Part shown: piece after piece, positions 27,186-36,157 of the stretch
Layout: the number at the start of each line of letters is the position of its first letter
Position numbering within the stretch: the first letter of the stretch is position 1
Origin: Flavipsychrobacter sp.
GTDB lineage: Bacteria > Bacteroidota > Bacteroidia > Chitinophagales > Chitinophagaceae
Direction of reading: 5' to 3'
Assembly: GCA_016786665.1 (NCBI GenBank)
Contig: JAEUVZ010000030.1
Coordinates: 1 to 64,000 of the forward strand
Length of the DNA: 64,000 nt
Notes under the pieces: model-generated
Database searches by the model: none
Seen by the model: the letters and a program-made list of their open reading frames with translations, nothing else
Told to the model about the DNA's origin: nothing
Made by a program: the position numbers and the translations under genes

Positions 27186-27503
27186 ATGGCAGCGGTTTTC
27201 ACGGATGCGAATTTCGATTCAGATGTATTGAAGGCAGATCAATTGACAGTAGTAGATTTCTGGGCTCCGTGGTGCGGACCATGCCTGGCTATCGGCCCCA
27301 CTATTGAAGCACTGGCAACAGAGTATGACGGTAAGGTAAAGGTAGGCAAGCTGAATGTGGATGAGAATCCGAACGTATCTATGGAGTATGGTATTACCAG
27401 CATTCCCTGTGTACTGTTCATAAAAGGTGGCCAGGTGGTAGATAAGCAACTGGGCGCGGCTCCTAAAGCTGCATTTGAAAAGAAGATTCAACAGCACATG
27501 TAG
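27186..27503 (+). CDS. trxA: Thioredoxin
   Basis: 105 residues, the standard length. Active site WCGPC at residues 29-33, with the preceding VVDFWAP strand and the cis-proline in TSIPCVLFIKGG. An extra Cys follows the cis-proline. No signal peptide, so it acts in the cytoplasm, reducing disulfides with thioredoxin reductase. GAAPKAAFEKKI closes the C-terminal helix. Monocistronic, with its own promoter element and a long terminator hairpin. Confidence 0.96.
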   Translation: MAAVFTDANFDSDVLKADQLTVVDFWAPWCGPCLAIGPTIEALATEYDGKVKVGKLNVDENPNVSMEYGITSIPCVLFIKGGQVVDKQLGAAPKAAFEKKIQQHM

Positions 27504-27525
27504 TTATTGCCTGTGCGGCATAAGA

Positions 27526-27563
27526 AAAATGGGCTGTCTCAGATATCTGAGACAGCCCATTTT
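27526..27563. terminator. 38-nt perfect palindrome, terminator of trxA
   Basis: AAAATGGGCTGTCTCAGAT is directly followed by its exact complement, ending in TTTT. It lies between trxA and the convergent L,D-transpeptidase gene and can serve both. Confidence 0.85.
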
Positions 27564-27623
27564 CGTTTTGGTGGAGCGCCTGGCTTTCTATCATAAAGTC
27601 ATCAAGTTACCGAGAGCGTCTAC

Positions 27624-28913
27624 TTACAGTATTTCGTAGACATCTTCGTACACCGAAATGGTTCCCTTAGCGGTTACTTCGGCGGGCATGTAGATGACAA
27701 ATACCGGTATTGGCCGGATGTTTTTGGCTTTCGGCCGCTGGTTTTCCAGGCATTCATCCATAAAGTTGTACGGAAGCGGTTCTGTGAGGAACAAGTTGGC
27801 CAGTTCCACAGGCTTCTCCAGTCGGATGCATCCGTGGCTGAAAAAACGTTTCCGGGCCTTGAAGGAGGGCTTTACGTTGGTATCGTGCATGTAGATATCA
27901 AACGGATTGGTGAGGTTGAATTTGATAATCCCCAGCGGGTTATCGCAACCTGGATCTTGCCGGAAGTTGTAAGGGAAGTTGCCGACGGTGAACTTCTGCC
28001 ATTTCAGTTTGGTAGGGTCTACTATCTTGCCGTTCTTGTCCATTACGCTCATGTTCAGGTTGGCGATATCGGCTTCGTTCTCTTTGCAGAAGGGCAGTAT
28101 CTCTTTGGTAGCGATACTGCGGGGCACATGCCAGAAGGGGTAAGTTGTTATACGGTCGCAGTATGCGGTGAAGCGCGGTGTTTCGGTGGGGTTGCGCCCG
28201 GCTACCACCTTCATGGTAAGGGCAATGTTATCGTCTTTGTAATACCGCAGGCGGGCGGCGGCTATATTCACCACTATAAACTCGTCAAACTTAAAGTGGT
28301 ACATCCAGCGATAGTAAGCAAGCGTGGCCTTTATCTTTTTTACGTTCGGTGTGTTCTCTTCTTCTATCTGGTCGGCCAGGCCCATCAGCAATACCTTATA
28401 TTCTTTGTCGTTCGGCTCCAGCGACGAGGCAAAGCTTTTCAGGCTTTCGGCGTTGGTTACCTCCAGTAAGCCGGTAAGTATCTGCTCGTCGTCTTTATTG
28501 CGGAATTTTTTGGATAGTTCATCGTAGCTCAGCCAGCCGTCTATCTTCGGTGACTTTATCATGTCTTTGCAGTATGATATAGCCGCATCGGTAAAGTAGA
28601 CTTCCGCGCTGCGGGCTTCGGCAATGGAGAGCTCTTCTTTGTTCAGCTCACGGAGCATTTCGGGGTGATAACGCTTTTTGGCCAGGCCTTTGTAGTTGCA
28701 TTTCTCCACTAATTCCAGCATTTCCCGGCGCAGCGAAGCAGAGCGCTTTGTAGGCGCTGACCAGAATGACTTTTTCTTCTGGCAGAATTTATTGGTGAGC
28801 GTTGGGAAGTTGAGCTTTTCCTTAGACGATGCAGGCACCGGGGCCGCCTGGCCCGCTAATCCGCCCAGTTGAAATAAAACAATGCAAAGAAGTATCCTTA
28901 TCCGTCCGGTCAT
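27624..28913 (-). CDS. L,D-transpeptidase (YkuD family), exported
   Basis: 429 residues. A signal peptide is followed by about 200 helical residues rich in Lys and Glu, comparable to the scaffold domain of YcbB-like enzymes. The YkuD domain is in the C-terminal half and ends with the catalytic signature FFSHGCIRLEKP, with the active His and Cys. YMHDTN just upstream is the second conserved His. These enzymes make 3-3 crosslinks in peptidoglycan or attach proteins to it. No SPOR or LysM domain is visible. It stands alone. Confidence 0.9.
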   Translation of the reverse strand: MTGRIRILLCIVLFQLGGLAGQAAPVPASSKEKLNFPTLTNKFCQKKKSFWSAPTKRSASLRREMLELVEKCNYKGLAKKRYHPEMLRELNKEELSIAEARSAEVYFTDAAISYCKDMIKSPKIDGWLSYDELSKKFRNKDDEQILTGLLEVTNAESLKSFASSLEPNDKEYKVLLMGLADQIEEENTPNVKKIKATLAYYRWMYHFKFDEFIVVNIAAARLRYYKDDNIALTMKVVAGRNPTETPRFTAYCDRITTYPFWHVPRSIATKEILPFCKENEADIANLNMSVMDKNGKIVDPTKLKWQKFTVGNFPYNFRQDPGCDNPLGIIKFNLTNPFDIYMHDTNVKPSFKARKRFFSHGCIRLEKPVELANLFLTEPLPYNFMDECLENQRPKAKNIRPIPVFVIYMPAEVTAKGTISVYEDVYEIL

Positions 28914-29029
28914 TATCAGTGTGGTTAATGCTGTATGGCACTACTAGGTGCAGGCAAAAAGCAAAGTTCGTCCTTTTAAAGGGTATTTCATAGTTATATA
29001 TTTGCAAAAAAACGAACGTGTTTGCCGGG

Positions 29030-29485
29030 CTACTCCAGGAGTTTACCCTCTTTATCCATCTTTACCCTGCTGGTGCTTTGCCCGTGCTTTACATCAAATG
29101 CATAATCGGTGCGGCCGTTCTCTTCAATCTTTTCTACGTCAAATATTTCGTGGCCGGGATAGCTGGTGGTTACCGATTGCAATACAGCCTGCGGCAGATG
29201 GTCGGCATCTATGGCAGTGATGTGTTTTATAATTTTCCCGTTCTTATCTATCCATGCTTCATTGCGCTTTTTGCTCATGGTAGTGGTGAACTCCACCGCG
29301 TATATGGTAGTGGCGGTAGGGGTGGTGTAGGTATTAGGCGACCATTTGGGGTCGGCATGGTTGGGGAATTTTTTCAGGAACGCATCGGTGACCGCCGCGG
29401 GAATGGTGGATGTATTGGATATATTCTGCTGCGCGCTGACAGAGAGCGAAAATGCCAGGGCCAGCAGTAGGAATAGCTGTCTCAT
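29030..29485 (-). CDS. Exported PepSY-like (DUF2874) protein
   Basis: 151 residues. A signal peptide ends SVSAQQ. The mature part contains two repeats of the pattern V-x-x-AFxKKFPN...W and LPQAVLQSVTTSYPGHEI, then FDVEKIEENGRTDYAF, typical of the PepSY-like/DUF2874 proteins of Bacteroidota (beta-lactamase-inhibitor-like fold). These are periplasmic and of unknown role. It lies between the L,D-transpeptidase and a stress protein, without operon partners. Confidence 0.75.
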   Translation of the reverse strand: MRQLFLLLALAFSLSVSAQQNISNTSTIPAAVTDAFLKKFPNHADPKWSPNTYTTPTATTIYAVEFTTTMSKKRNEAWIDKNGKIIKHITAIDADHLPQAVLQSVTTSYPGHEIFDVEKIEENGRTDYAFDVKHGQSTSRVKMDKEGKLLE

Positions 29486-29578
29486 ATGTGCGTAGTTTGA
29501 TACGCATTATTGCATAAAAAGTCGTACCGCGGGCAGGGTGGCATGTTTTTGCTGGGAGCAGGATAAAAACAAACGACT

Positions 29579-30091
29579 ATGAATACTCCTGAAATGGAAA
29601 ACCTGACCGGCGCCGAAGCCATCGGGAAAGTAAAAGAACTGGCGGAAGCCGCCCGTATTGGTATGATGATCACCCGGCTGGGTTCGCAGCCCCTGAGCAT
29701 ACGCCCTATGGCCACCCAGAAAGTGAATGAGGAAGGTTATATCTACTTCCTGGCAGTGAAAGGGGCGGACTCGGTAACGCACATTAACGAATCGCCCGAT
29801 GTGCAACTGGTGTACGCCAATGCGGGCAAATCGGAATACCTGTCGCTGTATGGGAGGGGAGAAGTGTACCGCGATCAACAAGAGATAGATGAAATGTGGA
29901 GCGACTTCGTAAAAACCTGGTTCCCTGAAGGTAAGGACGACCCCAACCTGGTCATCATCCGCTTCAAGACCGAGACGGGTTACTATTGGGATACCCAGCA
30001 TGGTAAGGCCGCCCAACTGCTGGGCATGGTAATAGGCGCCATTACCGGTAAAGAAACCGATGACAGCCAGGAAGGCAAAATAAACGTGTAA
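29579..30091 (+). CDS. Pyridoxamine 5'-phosphate oxidase-like general stress protein
   Basis: 170 residues of the split-barrel flavin-binding fold (COG3871, general stress protein 26). Visible marks are ARIGMMITRLGSQPLSIRPM near residues 25-44 and IYFLAVKGADSVTHINESPDV in the middle, then SLYGRGEV. It probably binds FMN or a related cofactor; the substrate is unknown. The ATG at 29579 is favoured. A DUF1801 gene follows 61 bases later on the same strand and may be co-transcribed. Confidence 0.8.
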   Translation: MNTPEMENLTGAEAIGKVKELAEAARIGMMITRLGSQPLSIRPMATQKVNEEGYIYFLAVKGADSVTHINESPDVQLVYANAGKSEYLSLYGRGEVYRDQQEIDEMWSDFVKTWFPEGKDDPNLVIIRFKTETGYYWDTQHGKAAQLLGMVIGAITGKETDDSQEGKINV

Positions 30092-30152
30092 GCTAACTTA
30101 TCTGCACTACGGGCCGCTTGACAACAGGCGGCCCTTTACTTATATTTAGCTG

Positions 30153-30506
30153 ATGAAAACCGCCACCCCTAAAAACATAGACGACTACATAGCCGGCTTT
30201 CCCGTAGAAGTGCAGGAACTGCTGGAAGAGGTTCGCGCCCTGGTAAGAAAGAACGCACCCGGAGCGAAAGAAGCTATTAAATATGCCATGCCGGCCTTTG
30301 TGCAGGAAGGCAACCTGTGCTACTTTGCCGCCCACAAAAATCACCTGGGCTTTTACCCGGTTCCTACCGATGGAACGCTGCGGGAAGAGATGGCCCCCTA
30401 CAAGCAGGGGAAAGGCTCTATACAGTTCCCCTATAAGCAGCCATTGCCGGTGCAACTGGTAGCCCAGCTCGTAAGATGGAACATTGAGAGACTGCGTTCC
30501 TCTTAA
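30153..30506 (+). CDS. DUF1801 domain protein (YdhG-like)
   Basis: 117 residues. IDDYIAGFPVEVQELLEEVR at the N-terminus, EAIKYAMPAFVQEGNLCYFAAHKNHLGFYP in the middle and GKGSIQFPYKQPLP near the end match the DUF1801 fold (frataxin-like 'YdhG/YjbR' group). The role is unclear; iron-chaperone suggestions for this group are indirect. Its stop overlaps by 4 bases the stop of the convergent gene at 30503. Confidence 0.85.
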   Translation: MKTATPKNIDDYIAGFPVEVQELLEEVRALVRKNAPGAKEAIKYAMPAFVQEGNLCYFAAHKNHLGFYPVPTDGTLREEMAPYKQGKGSIQFPYKQPLPVQLVAQLVRWNIERLRSS

Positions 30507-31327
30507 CTGCCTGTGTTAACGGCGGAAATAACCGCATTCGTAATGGCGGAATAGAGTGCCTCCGAAAGCTGGTCGTAAGCTTCCTGCCCGGCGGTATCGC
30601 CAAATGATATATCATTCCACGAGCCCATGCCGCCGAACACATAAGCACGGCGGGCGGCGGCCAGTAACTGCCGTGCCGCCTGCTGATACTCCCCTTGTGG
30701 TAATACACTCCCCAGGAAATCATCGTTCACGGGGGGCGGTTGCTCCAGTGCCGCCAAAGCGCCGGCGAACACAGCCGCCCAGTTGTCTTCTCCGCACCGG
30801 TGAGCGAAATCGTGTATCTGCCGGAGTGCCTGTTGTAATTGTTCGTGTGCCTGGCTGTGGGGTACCTGCTGGTCGGTTATGGGCTGGCGTTGTATAAAGG
30901 CGCCATAATTGACCGTCCATATCTGCTGCTGCGGGTCGTCGGGGTGAGTTACCATCCAACGGTTGTTCCAGTAGATGGATGTCTTGCTGTATACCGCTTC
31001 TATCATCCAATTGCCCCCACCGCCCACAAAGGCTGCCAGCTGGTGGTCTTTTGCCATTCCCTGCTCCTTAGATGGCTGGTAGTAGAGCCGGAGCTTCCTG
31101 CATTCCTGCTTTTCCAGGTACGCCATCCATGCGCCGGGGGTAGCCGCTACCACCTTCTCCTTTGCCTTGCTGAAAAAGAACAGGCGCCGGAACTCGCTGA
31201 AATCTACCGACCTGCAAAAGTAAAAGGCTTTATTGCCGGGAAAAAAACCTTCCGGCAGCGGCTTTCCCTGCAGGTAAGCATTGCCAAACGTAGTGAGTGC
31301 TATAAGCTGAGCCAGCGTTGCCGTCAT
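30503..31327 (-). CDS. Conserved hypothetical protein, 274 aa
   Basis: Possibly exported, with an N-terminus of moderate hydrophobicity (MTATLAQLIALTTFGNAYL) and no clear signal-peptidase site. Trp- and Gln-rich. No catalytic motif recognised. YVFGGMGSWNDISFGDTAG near residues 230-248 is a conspicuous Gly-rich stretch. The C-terminal 50 residues are helical. Function unknown. Confidence 0.6.
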   Translation of the reverse strand: MTATLAQLIALTTFGNAYLQGKPLPEGFFPGNKAFYFCRSVDFSEFRRLFFFSKAKEKVVAATPGAWMAYLEKQECRKLRLYYQPSKEQGMAKDHQLAAFVGGGGNWMIEAVYSKTSIYWNNRWMVTHPDDPQQQIWTVNYGAFIQRQPITDQQVPHSQAHEQLQQALRQIHDFAHRCGEDNWAAVFAGALAALEQPPPVNDDFLGSVLPQGEYQQAARQLLAAARRAYVFGGMGSWNDISFGDTAGQEAYDQLSEALYSAITNAVISAVNTGS

Positions 31328-31447
31328 AAACAGAGATAAAGGGCGGAAATTAAATAAAATTCAAAATTTCCCCTGTATTTCACTCTGCCTTATTTGTATT
31401 AAAGAAAAAAATGCATTATTTTCATTTGTACTAAATCGGGAATTATC

Positions 31448-31927
31448 ATGGCAGAAAAAACAGAGCAATTGCAGAATCCTGTTGAAGTATGGTACAGGGT
31501 TACGTATTCCAATCATTACTATCCCCCGATAAGAGAGCTTCGCGTGCAGCGGGACGATATACAGGACGAAAAGCGGGTAAAGCAAAACATGAGCCGTATG
31601 ATACGGCAGGGTGCGTATGCCAGCATTATTCTCTCGCTGTGCATAGCAGGCTGCATTTTTATAGCCGGACTGGCCGCCTACGCACAAAAGGTTACTATTA
31701 AAGACATAGCCTGCTTTGTGGCCTTTATAGGCATTAGCTACCTGTGCCGTGTAGACAGTATAAAACAAAAGAAAGCCAGCCTTGACTTCTGGAACTACAC
31801 ACTGGATGAAGCTGGGCTGCAAAAGAAAACAGATAGCGGCAGGATAATGATCACGTTATTATTCCTCGCCTTTGTGGCTGTAGCCGTGGCGGCGTTCTAC
31901 CATGTATTTATTCCATCCGGCCACTAG
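31448..31927 (+). CDS. Small membrane protein, unknown
   Basis: 159 residues. A soluble N-terminus of about 55 residues rich in Arg, Lys and Asp is followed by hydrophobic segments at about 58-78, 85-98 and 134-155. The middle is charged (QKKASLDFWNYTLDEAG). No family recognised. It is followed by a strong hairpin terminator. Confidence 0.6.
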   Translation: MAEKTEQLQNPVEVWYRVTYSNHYYPPIRELRVQRDDIQDEKRVKQNMSRMIRQGAYASIILSLCIAGCIFIAGLAAYAQKVTIKDIACFVAFIGISYLCRVDSIKQKKASLDFWNYTLDEAGLQKKTDSGRIMITLLFLAFVAVAVAAFYHVFIPSGH

Positions 31928-31941
31928 CGGTGGTACTTGAT

Positions 31942-31980
31942 AACAGAATGGGCTGGCCGATAGGGCCAGCCCATTCTGTT
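31942..31980. terminator. Long perfect hairpin between convergent genes
   Basis: Two 17-base arms (AACAGAATGGGCTGGCC and its complement) flank a 5-base loop. It lies between the 31448 (+) and 32001 (-) genes. Confidence 0.8.
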
Positions 31981-32000
31981 ATGCACTTGTATGCAGTGAT

Positions 32001-32441
32001 TTAAGAACTGGTAGCCGTCTCCAGCACTTCCACCTTTATGAGGAGCTTTTGCTGGCGTACCGTGCGCTGCGGCGAGCGCTGCTCATCCTGTCCCTTGTTG
32101 CACCCACCGTGCTGTCCATCCTCCAGCGTATCGCTGGCTACCAGCAGGAGGGCATCGCTGCCGGTGTAGTTCTCATCGGGTGTGTACACCAGTACCTCGC
32201 TTTCGTTGCCCGTTACAATCGCGCTGGTGGCCGAGTGCCCCGCCGGTGTAGCGATACTGTACCCGGTGGCGGAGTAGGGCAGTGTTAGCCGGTACTCCTC
32301 GTTCTTGTCTACCGTGGCATTAATGGTTTGTTCTGAGATGATCACCGGAATACTGCCGGCAGGTGTGGTCTCCGCCTTGTTGCACGATAACAAAGCAAGC
32401 ATTGCGGCTGCTATGCAGCCTGATAAACGCATCCGTTCCAT
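32001..32441 (-). CDS. Lipoprotein with cadherin/Ig-like domain
   Basis: 146 residues from the ATG at 32441; codons upstream of it give no signal sequence. The lipoprotein signal ends ALLSCNK. The mature chain has TINATVDKNEEYRLTLPYSA and YTPDENYTGSDALLLVAS, the pattern of Ig-like/cadherin repeats often seen in Bacteroidota. It then has a Cys/Gln-rich linker and a strand (KLLIKVEVLET). Function unknown; surface or periplasmic location is inferred. Confidence 0.65.
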   Translation of the reverse strand: MERMRLSGCIAAAMLALLSCNKAETTPAGSIPVIISEQTINATVDKNEEYRLTLPYSATGYSIATPAGHSATSAIVTGNESEVLVYTPDENYTGSDALLLVASDTLEDGQHGGCNKGQDEQRSPQRTVRQQKLLIKVEVLETATSS

Positions 32442-32673
32442 AAGCTGGATATTGTTTTTTAAAAGCGTGATGAAATATTTCCCCGTACTACCGGTAAGTA
32501 CAGGCCTTGCAACCATGCGCACCGGCTACATAACCTATCAGACGCTTTGTTTATTGGGTGTCCTGCGGTAATAGGGGTGAATGACAGAGATATAGGGGCG
32601 AACGCACCCTAAAACTGACCGACATCACCCGTTGCCACTGACGATACTCATGACCGGCACGCTGCGAGGTGGG

Positions 32674-32681
32674 TACATTTG
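32674..32681 (+). promoter_or_regulatory. -7 element upstream of the 32697 gene
   Basis: TACATTTG fits TAnnTTTG exactly, 15 bases before the ATG. No clear -33 element. Confidence 0.4.
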
Positions 32682-32696
32682 CGTAAAGCACACTAC

Positions 32697-33110
32697 ATGC
32701 AGGCGCAAAAAATAAAACGGTATGTATTAGCATCGGTGTTGGGGATTGTTGCACTTAATGCATTGGGCGGAGGCTACTACGGCATGTCCGGGGCAAAAGG
32801 TATTCCACTATCGTGGCTAGATGGGTCGCCGTTCCACTCGTATTTTATTCCCGCACTGGTTTTGTTCGTTGGCGTGGGTGGCAGCTGCGCTGTTTCGTTC
32901 GTTGCCGTACTCAGGGGGGCTTCCTTTGCGCGCATGGCGGCATTGCTCAGCGGGTTGCTGCTGCTGGGCTGGATACTGGTGCAGGTAAGCATTATAGGAT
33001 ATGTATCGTGGCTGCAGCCTGCAATGATTGTAGCCGCCATAGTGATACTAGCTCTTGTATGGCACCTGCCCGGCCTGCCGGGCAGGTATAATAAAAAGCA
33101 GGGACCATAA
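32697..33110 (+). CDS. Small four-helix membrane protein, unknown
   Basis: 137 residues from the ATG at 32697. Hydrophobic segments at about 9-25, 48-68, 78-100 and 104-122 suggest four membrane passes. A Gly-rich loop (GGGYYGMSGAKG) follows the first. The tail LPGRYNKKQG is basic and probably cytosolic. No family recognised. Confidence 0.6.
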   Translation: MQAQKIKRYVLASVLGIVALNALGGGYYGMSGAKGIPLSWLDGSPFHSYFIPALVLFVGVGGSCAVSFVAVLRGASFARMAALLSGLLLLGWILVQVSIIGYVSWLQPAMIVAAIVILALVWHLPGLPGRYNKKQGP

Positions 33111-33121
33111 AGCCCCTGCTT
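33096..33121. terminator. Hairpin at the end of the 32697 gene
   Basis: AAGCAGGG pairs with CCCTGCTT across the stop codon region. The T tract is short, so it may be a weak terminator for the convergent pair. Confidence 0.45.
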
Positions 33122-33144
33122 AGCTACTTTTCAGTTGGCAACCA

Positions 33145-33636
33145 TTACTTTCCGGCGAGGTACTCGTCGAGGTTGGCGAGGCCGGCGGTAAAGCCTTCCT
33201 GGAAGCCCATAGATACAATAGTCTCCATGTCTTCTGCTTTGTCGAAAGTGATATCTATTTTTACCGTGGTGGTACCATCCGCTTCAGAGAAGAGCATGTG
33301 CCAGTACATTAGTGGCATGTCGTTGTTGAATTCGAACTGCTCGTTGCAGAATCCATCTACCGCTGTGATACTCTCGTGCGGATTGATGGTATTGTAATCG
33401 TTCCGGCAAAGGTGGCGTTCGCCTTCCGGACCTACCATAGCGTAGTGCCAGCTGCCGCCTTCCCTGAAATCCATTTTGTGTGTTACAGCCTTGTAGGGTT
33501 TAGGAGCCCACCATTGGTCTAGTATCTCAGCGGTTGTCCATGCCTGCCATACCAATGGTAGTTCTGCGCTGAACGGGCGCGTTACGGTCATTTTCTTGTT
33601 TGCCGGGTCTTTTTCGAAAATTGCCTGGTGCATCAT
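33145..33636 (-). CDS. SRPBCC / AHSA1-domain protein
   Basis: 163 residues. [28 protein letters not shown] and [17 protein letters not shown] are classic for the AHSA1 (activator of Hsp90 ATPase homologue) branch of the START-like SRPBCC superfamily, which forms a hydrophobic ligand pocket. ATGATG start at 33636. The first ATG overlaps the stop of the ArsR gene (ATGA), so the two are translationally coupled. ArsR/AHSA1 pairs are common, usually with unknown ligands. Confidence 0.88.
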   Translation of the reverse strand: MMHQAIFEKDPANKKMTVTRPFSAELPLVWQAWTTAEILDQWWAPKPYKAVTHKMDFREGGSWHYAMVGPEGERHLCRNDYNTINPHESITAVDGFCNEQFEFNNDMPLMYWHMLFSEADGTTTVKIDITFDKAEDMETIVSMGFQEGFTAGLANLDEYLAGK

Positions 33637-33953
33637 TTTTTTTGTTTTTTCAGGTTATCTAATACGGTATCGAGTTGGCTGAAGCGAGTCTCCCATAGTT
33701 TGCGGAACTGCTCCATCCATTTATCTATTTCTTTCATCTTGTGGTAATTGAGGTAGTAATATATTTCCCTGCCGGCGTGCTCCTGCCGGAGCAGCTCGCA
33801 CTCGGTGAGTATCTGCAGGTGTTTGGATATGGCCTGGCGGCTACTTTCAAACTGAGTGGCCAGTGCATTGGGCGTCATAGCGCTTACCGCCAGCAGGCTG
33901 AGAATGGCCCTGCGGGTAGGGTCGGCAATAGCCTGGAAAACATCTCGTCTCAT
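33633..33953 (-). CDS. ArsR-family winged-helix repressor
   Basis: 106 residues from the ATG at 33953; the open frame continues upstream but codes implausible sequence. It opens [19 protein letters not shown], then [26 protein letters not shown], the recognition helix and wing of the ArsR fold, with [10 protein letters not shown] as the beta-hairpin. No metal-binding Cys pair is present, so it belongs to the group that pairs with AHSA1 domain proteins rather than to metal sensors. It is coupled by ATGA overlap to the downstream AHSA1 gene and probably autoregulates the pair. Confidence 0.9.
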   Translation of the reverse strand: MRRDVFQAIADPTRRAILSLLAVSAMTPNALATQFESSRQAISKHLQILTECELLRQEHAGREIYYYLNYHKMKEIDKWMEQFRKLWETRFSQLDTVLDNLKKQKK

Positions 33954-34041
33954 ATACTTGCAACCGTTTGATTGCAAATGTATGTGCAATTGTTTGGTTG
34001 CGCAAATTTTTGGACGGAAATTATTTGTAAAAGGAGTATGA

Positions 34042-34068
34042 AAAAGGGATGCGTATCGCATCCCTTAA
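34042..34068 (-). terminator. Terminator of the 34071-34547 gene
   Basis: On the minus strand, AAGGGATGCG pairs with CGCATCCCTT around a 3-base loop and ends in TTTTT. Confidence 0.85.
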
Positions 34069-34070
34069 AG

Positions 34071-34547
34071 TTATTTCTTGCTTACCCAACCATTCATCTC
34101 GTAGCGCAGGAGTACGCCGTCTTTGAAGGAGAGATGCAATACATTCTCCTCGTACTGGTATTGGAGCAGGTGTACATCACGGCCTATTTTCATGTTACGT
34201 GGCATACCCAACGAAGCGACTACATCCTCTACCGAAGCGCCGATATTCAGTGCCTGGTTTTGTTTGGGGTCCCAATGTTGCTTTGCCGGGGTTCCATCGG
34301 TCACCGTACACTCCACCAATTCGCCGTTTTGCCAGTTCATCTGCACCATGTTGCTTCCCGCTGCGTAGCGCCAACTGGCGTGTTCATCTTTGCTCATTTG
34401 CCCGGTGGGCTTACCCAGTAATTTTTCCGCCTGTGCCTGGGTGGTTTGACCCGGCTTTATCTGCAGCCAGGTAGAAGCGTCTTTGCCGCCCTGTGCGGAT
34501 GCCTTACAGGCAACTATCACCGCGGCAGCGAGGAATAATCTTTTCAT
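34071..34547 (-). CDS. Exported SmpA/BamE-like small protein
   Basis: 158 residues from the ATG at 34547. The signal sequence ends ACKASAQ. Two repeats of a pattern TTQAQAEKLLGKPTG and ASVEDVVASLGMPRN suggest the SmpA/OmlA (BamE-like) fold. The final part KDGVLLRYEMNGWVSK is a strand pair. No lipobox, so it is probably periplasmic rather than lipidated. Function unknown; a BamE role is not claimed. Confidence 0.6.
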   Translation of the reverse strand: MKRLFLAAAVIVACKASAQGGKDASTWLQIKPGQTTQAQAEKLLGKPTGQMSKDEHASWRYAAGSNMVQMNWQNGELVECTVTDGTPAKQHWDPKQNQALNIGASVEDVVASLGMPRNMKIGRDVHLLQYQYEENVLHLSFKDGVLLRYEMNGWVSKK

Positions 34548-34651
34548 GAGTGGATGTTTACCGGAAATAACGCCGGAGATAGCAGCTGTAGTATGTGTAC
34601 AGAGCATATATTGGCTGCAATCATTAAATTTGAAGACCTAAACTATTGTGT

Positions 34652-35005
34652 ATGCATAACCTGGAGCGGGTATATAGAATGACGTTCGCCAGCGTATATC
34701 CCCTATACATTAAAAAGGCGGAGCGGAAAGGGCGTACTAAAGAAGAAGTGGATACTATCATCTACTGGCTGACCGGCTATAATGAAAAGACCCTGCGCCG
34801 GCAAATAGACAGCAAAGTTGATTTTGAATCGTTCTTCGCCGAAGCTCCGCAAATGAATGAGCACGTAGACAAAATAACGGGGATGATATGCGGCTACCGG
34901 GTGGAAGAGATAGAAGACCCGGTGATGCGTAAAGTGCGCTACCTGGATAAGTTGATAGATGAGCTAGCCAAAGGAAAGAAAATGGAAAAGATATTGCGGG
35001 CATAA
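34652..35005 (+). CDS. DUF2200 domain protein
   Basis: 117 residues from the ATG at 34652; the upstream TTG is less likely. [20 protein letters not shown] followed by [13 protein letters not shown] is characteristic of DUF2200 (E. coli YoaC-like), a small helical fold of unknown function. The Lys-rich tail [11 protein letters not shown] is typical. A hairpin (ATTGCGGGC/GCCCGCAAT, 34993-35016) spans its stop and separates it from the convergent beta-barrel gene. Confidence 0.8.
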   Translation: MHNLERVYRMTFASVYPLYIKKAERKGRTKEEVDTIIYWLTGYNEKTLRRQIDSKVDFESFFAEAPQMNEHVDKITGMICGYRVEEIEDPVMRKVRYLDKLIDELAKGKKMEKILRA

Positions 35006-35025
35006 CAGCCCGCAATACCGGAATA

Positions 35026-35727
35026 TCAGAAGCGGAAATTGATAAAGAACCTGTTGGAGAAGGTGCCAAGGTCGAAGTCTGCAAGCCCGGTAGTGTTGCC
35101 ATTCGTGTTAGTAGAACGGTACGACAGCTCCAAAGGAGACAGCTCCGCACCAAAACTTACTTTATTGAACTGGAACTTGCCGCCAATGGTGGGCACGAAA
35201 CCGACATAAGTCATGCTTACGGAGCTACCTGATGGCAGCAGGCGGAGATCGGTAGTAGAGTAGTAGGTGCTGCCAGGCTCCCGGTATTGTTTGGCTTCCA
35301 TTTCGTCGGTGAAACCGGTGCCGGTACCACCCCTTACCTCCAGTGCGGCGAACAGGTACACCTTCCGGTAAAAGTGCCGCTGCATTTCTACACCACCACC
35401 AATAAAGGCCATATTAACATTGGTATTACTGAATACGGAATAGACCGTATCGCCAGAGGCGGACCGGGCAGATGGGGTGACGGTGTGTATGCTGTATCGT
35501 GCGTATGATGCCAGCGTGCGGTAGGCGGTGTTGGGCTTTACCCAGCGCTTGTACATGACACCCGCCATTAATAATGAATTATCGGAGCCGGAGCTGATAA
35601 CGGAATTGTGGAAAGTGCCTATCTCGTTCCGGGGGCTGGGCGGCGCTACCAGCGTGCTTTGCGTTTCCTGTGCGAATGACGGAAGCGACAAGGCTATACC
35701 TGCCAATACTAATACGTTTCTGTACAT
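35026..35727 (-). CDS. Outer membrane beta-barrel protein, unknown
   Basis: 233 residues. A signal peptide ends LPSFAQE. Alternating hydrophobic strands such as NMAFIGGGVEMQRHF, KVYLFAALEVRGGTGT and VSFGAELSPLELSY fit an outer membrane barrel, and the last residues FSNRFFINFRF end with the aromatic residue typical of BAM substrates. About eight strands. No homologue recognised and no partner gene. Confidence 0.7.
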   Translation of the reverse strand: MYRNVLVLAGIALSLPSFAQETQSTLVAPPSPRNEIGTFHNSVISSGSDNSLLMAGVMYKRWVKPNTAYRTLASYARYSIHTVTPSARSASGDTVYSVFSNTNVNMAFIGGGVEMQRHFYRKVYLFAALEVRGGTGTGFTDEMEAKQYREPGSTYYSTTDLRLLPSGSSVSMTYVGFVPTIGGKFQFNKVSFGAELSPLELSYRSTNTNGNTTGLADFDLGTFSNRFFINFRF

Positions 35728-35801
35728 GATGAGTGATTTGTACCTGAACGTTAAAGGTATGGATATATTGTGCTTAGGCCAGCTCCGAGTAGTAAGTAAC
35801 C

Positions 35802-35993
35802 CTACTCATTCACCATTCCTTCGGCTTGTTCTTTGCTGTCAGCCACAACTACTACGGTGTCTCTTGTTTCGTCGTAGTGGGTGCCGTGCTGTTCCAGCGC
35901 CCGCTGGTCGAAGTTCTCTGAGTTTACATCAGCGGATACTTCCCGTACAAATTTGTAGTTCAATTCTTCTCGTTCAAACAGATAATGTGCCAT
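35802..35993 (-). CDS. Small acidic protein, unknown
   Basis: 63 residues. Strongly acidic (NSENFDQRALEQ, DETRDTVVVVADSKEQAEG), with no signal or membrane segment. VVVVADSKEQAEGMV suggests one strand-helix unit. No family recognised. The gene stands alone; its coding status rests on the clean frame and plausible composition. Confidence 0.5.
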   Translation of the reverse strand: MAHYLFEREELNYKFVREVSADVNSENFDQRALEQHGTHYDETRDTVVVVADSKEQAEGMVNE

Positions 35994-36102
35994 AAAGCAT
36001 GAGATGTAAAAATCGTGCCTTTACTCCTTCAACGAAAGAGAGCACGCAGAAAGTATGAATGTATAGGTACAAAGAAGAGGTGTTTCCGGCTGAATTCCTT
36101 AT

Positions 36103-36130
36103 AAGCAAAGAGGAGGCCCATAGCCTCCTC
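36103..36130 (-). terminator. Terminator of the TonB receptor operon
   Basis: GAGGAGGC and GCCTCCTC pair around a 5-base loop; on the minus strand a T-rich run follows. Confidence 0.7.
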
Positions 36131-36157
36131 CCTGGTTGTTTGAAAGATGTGATTGCT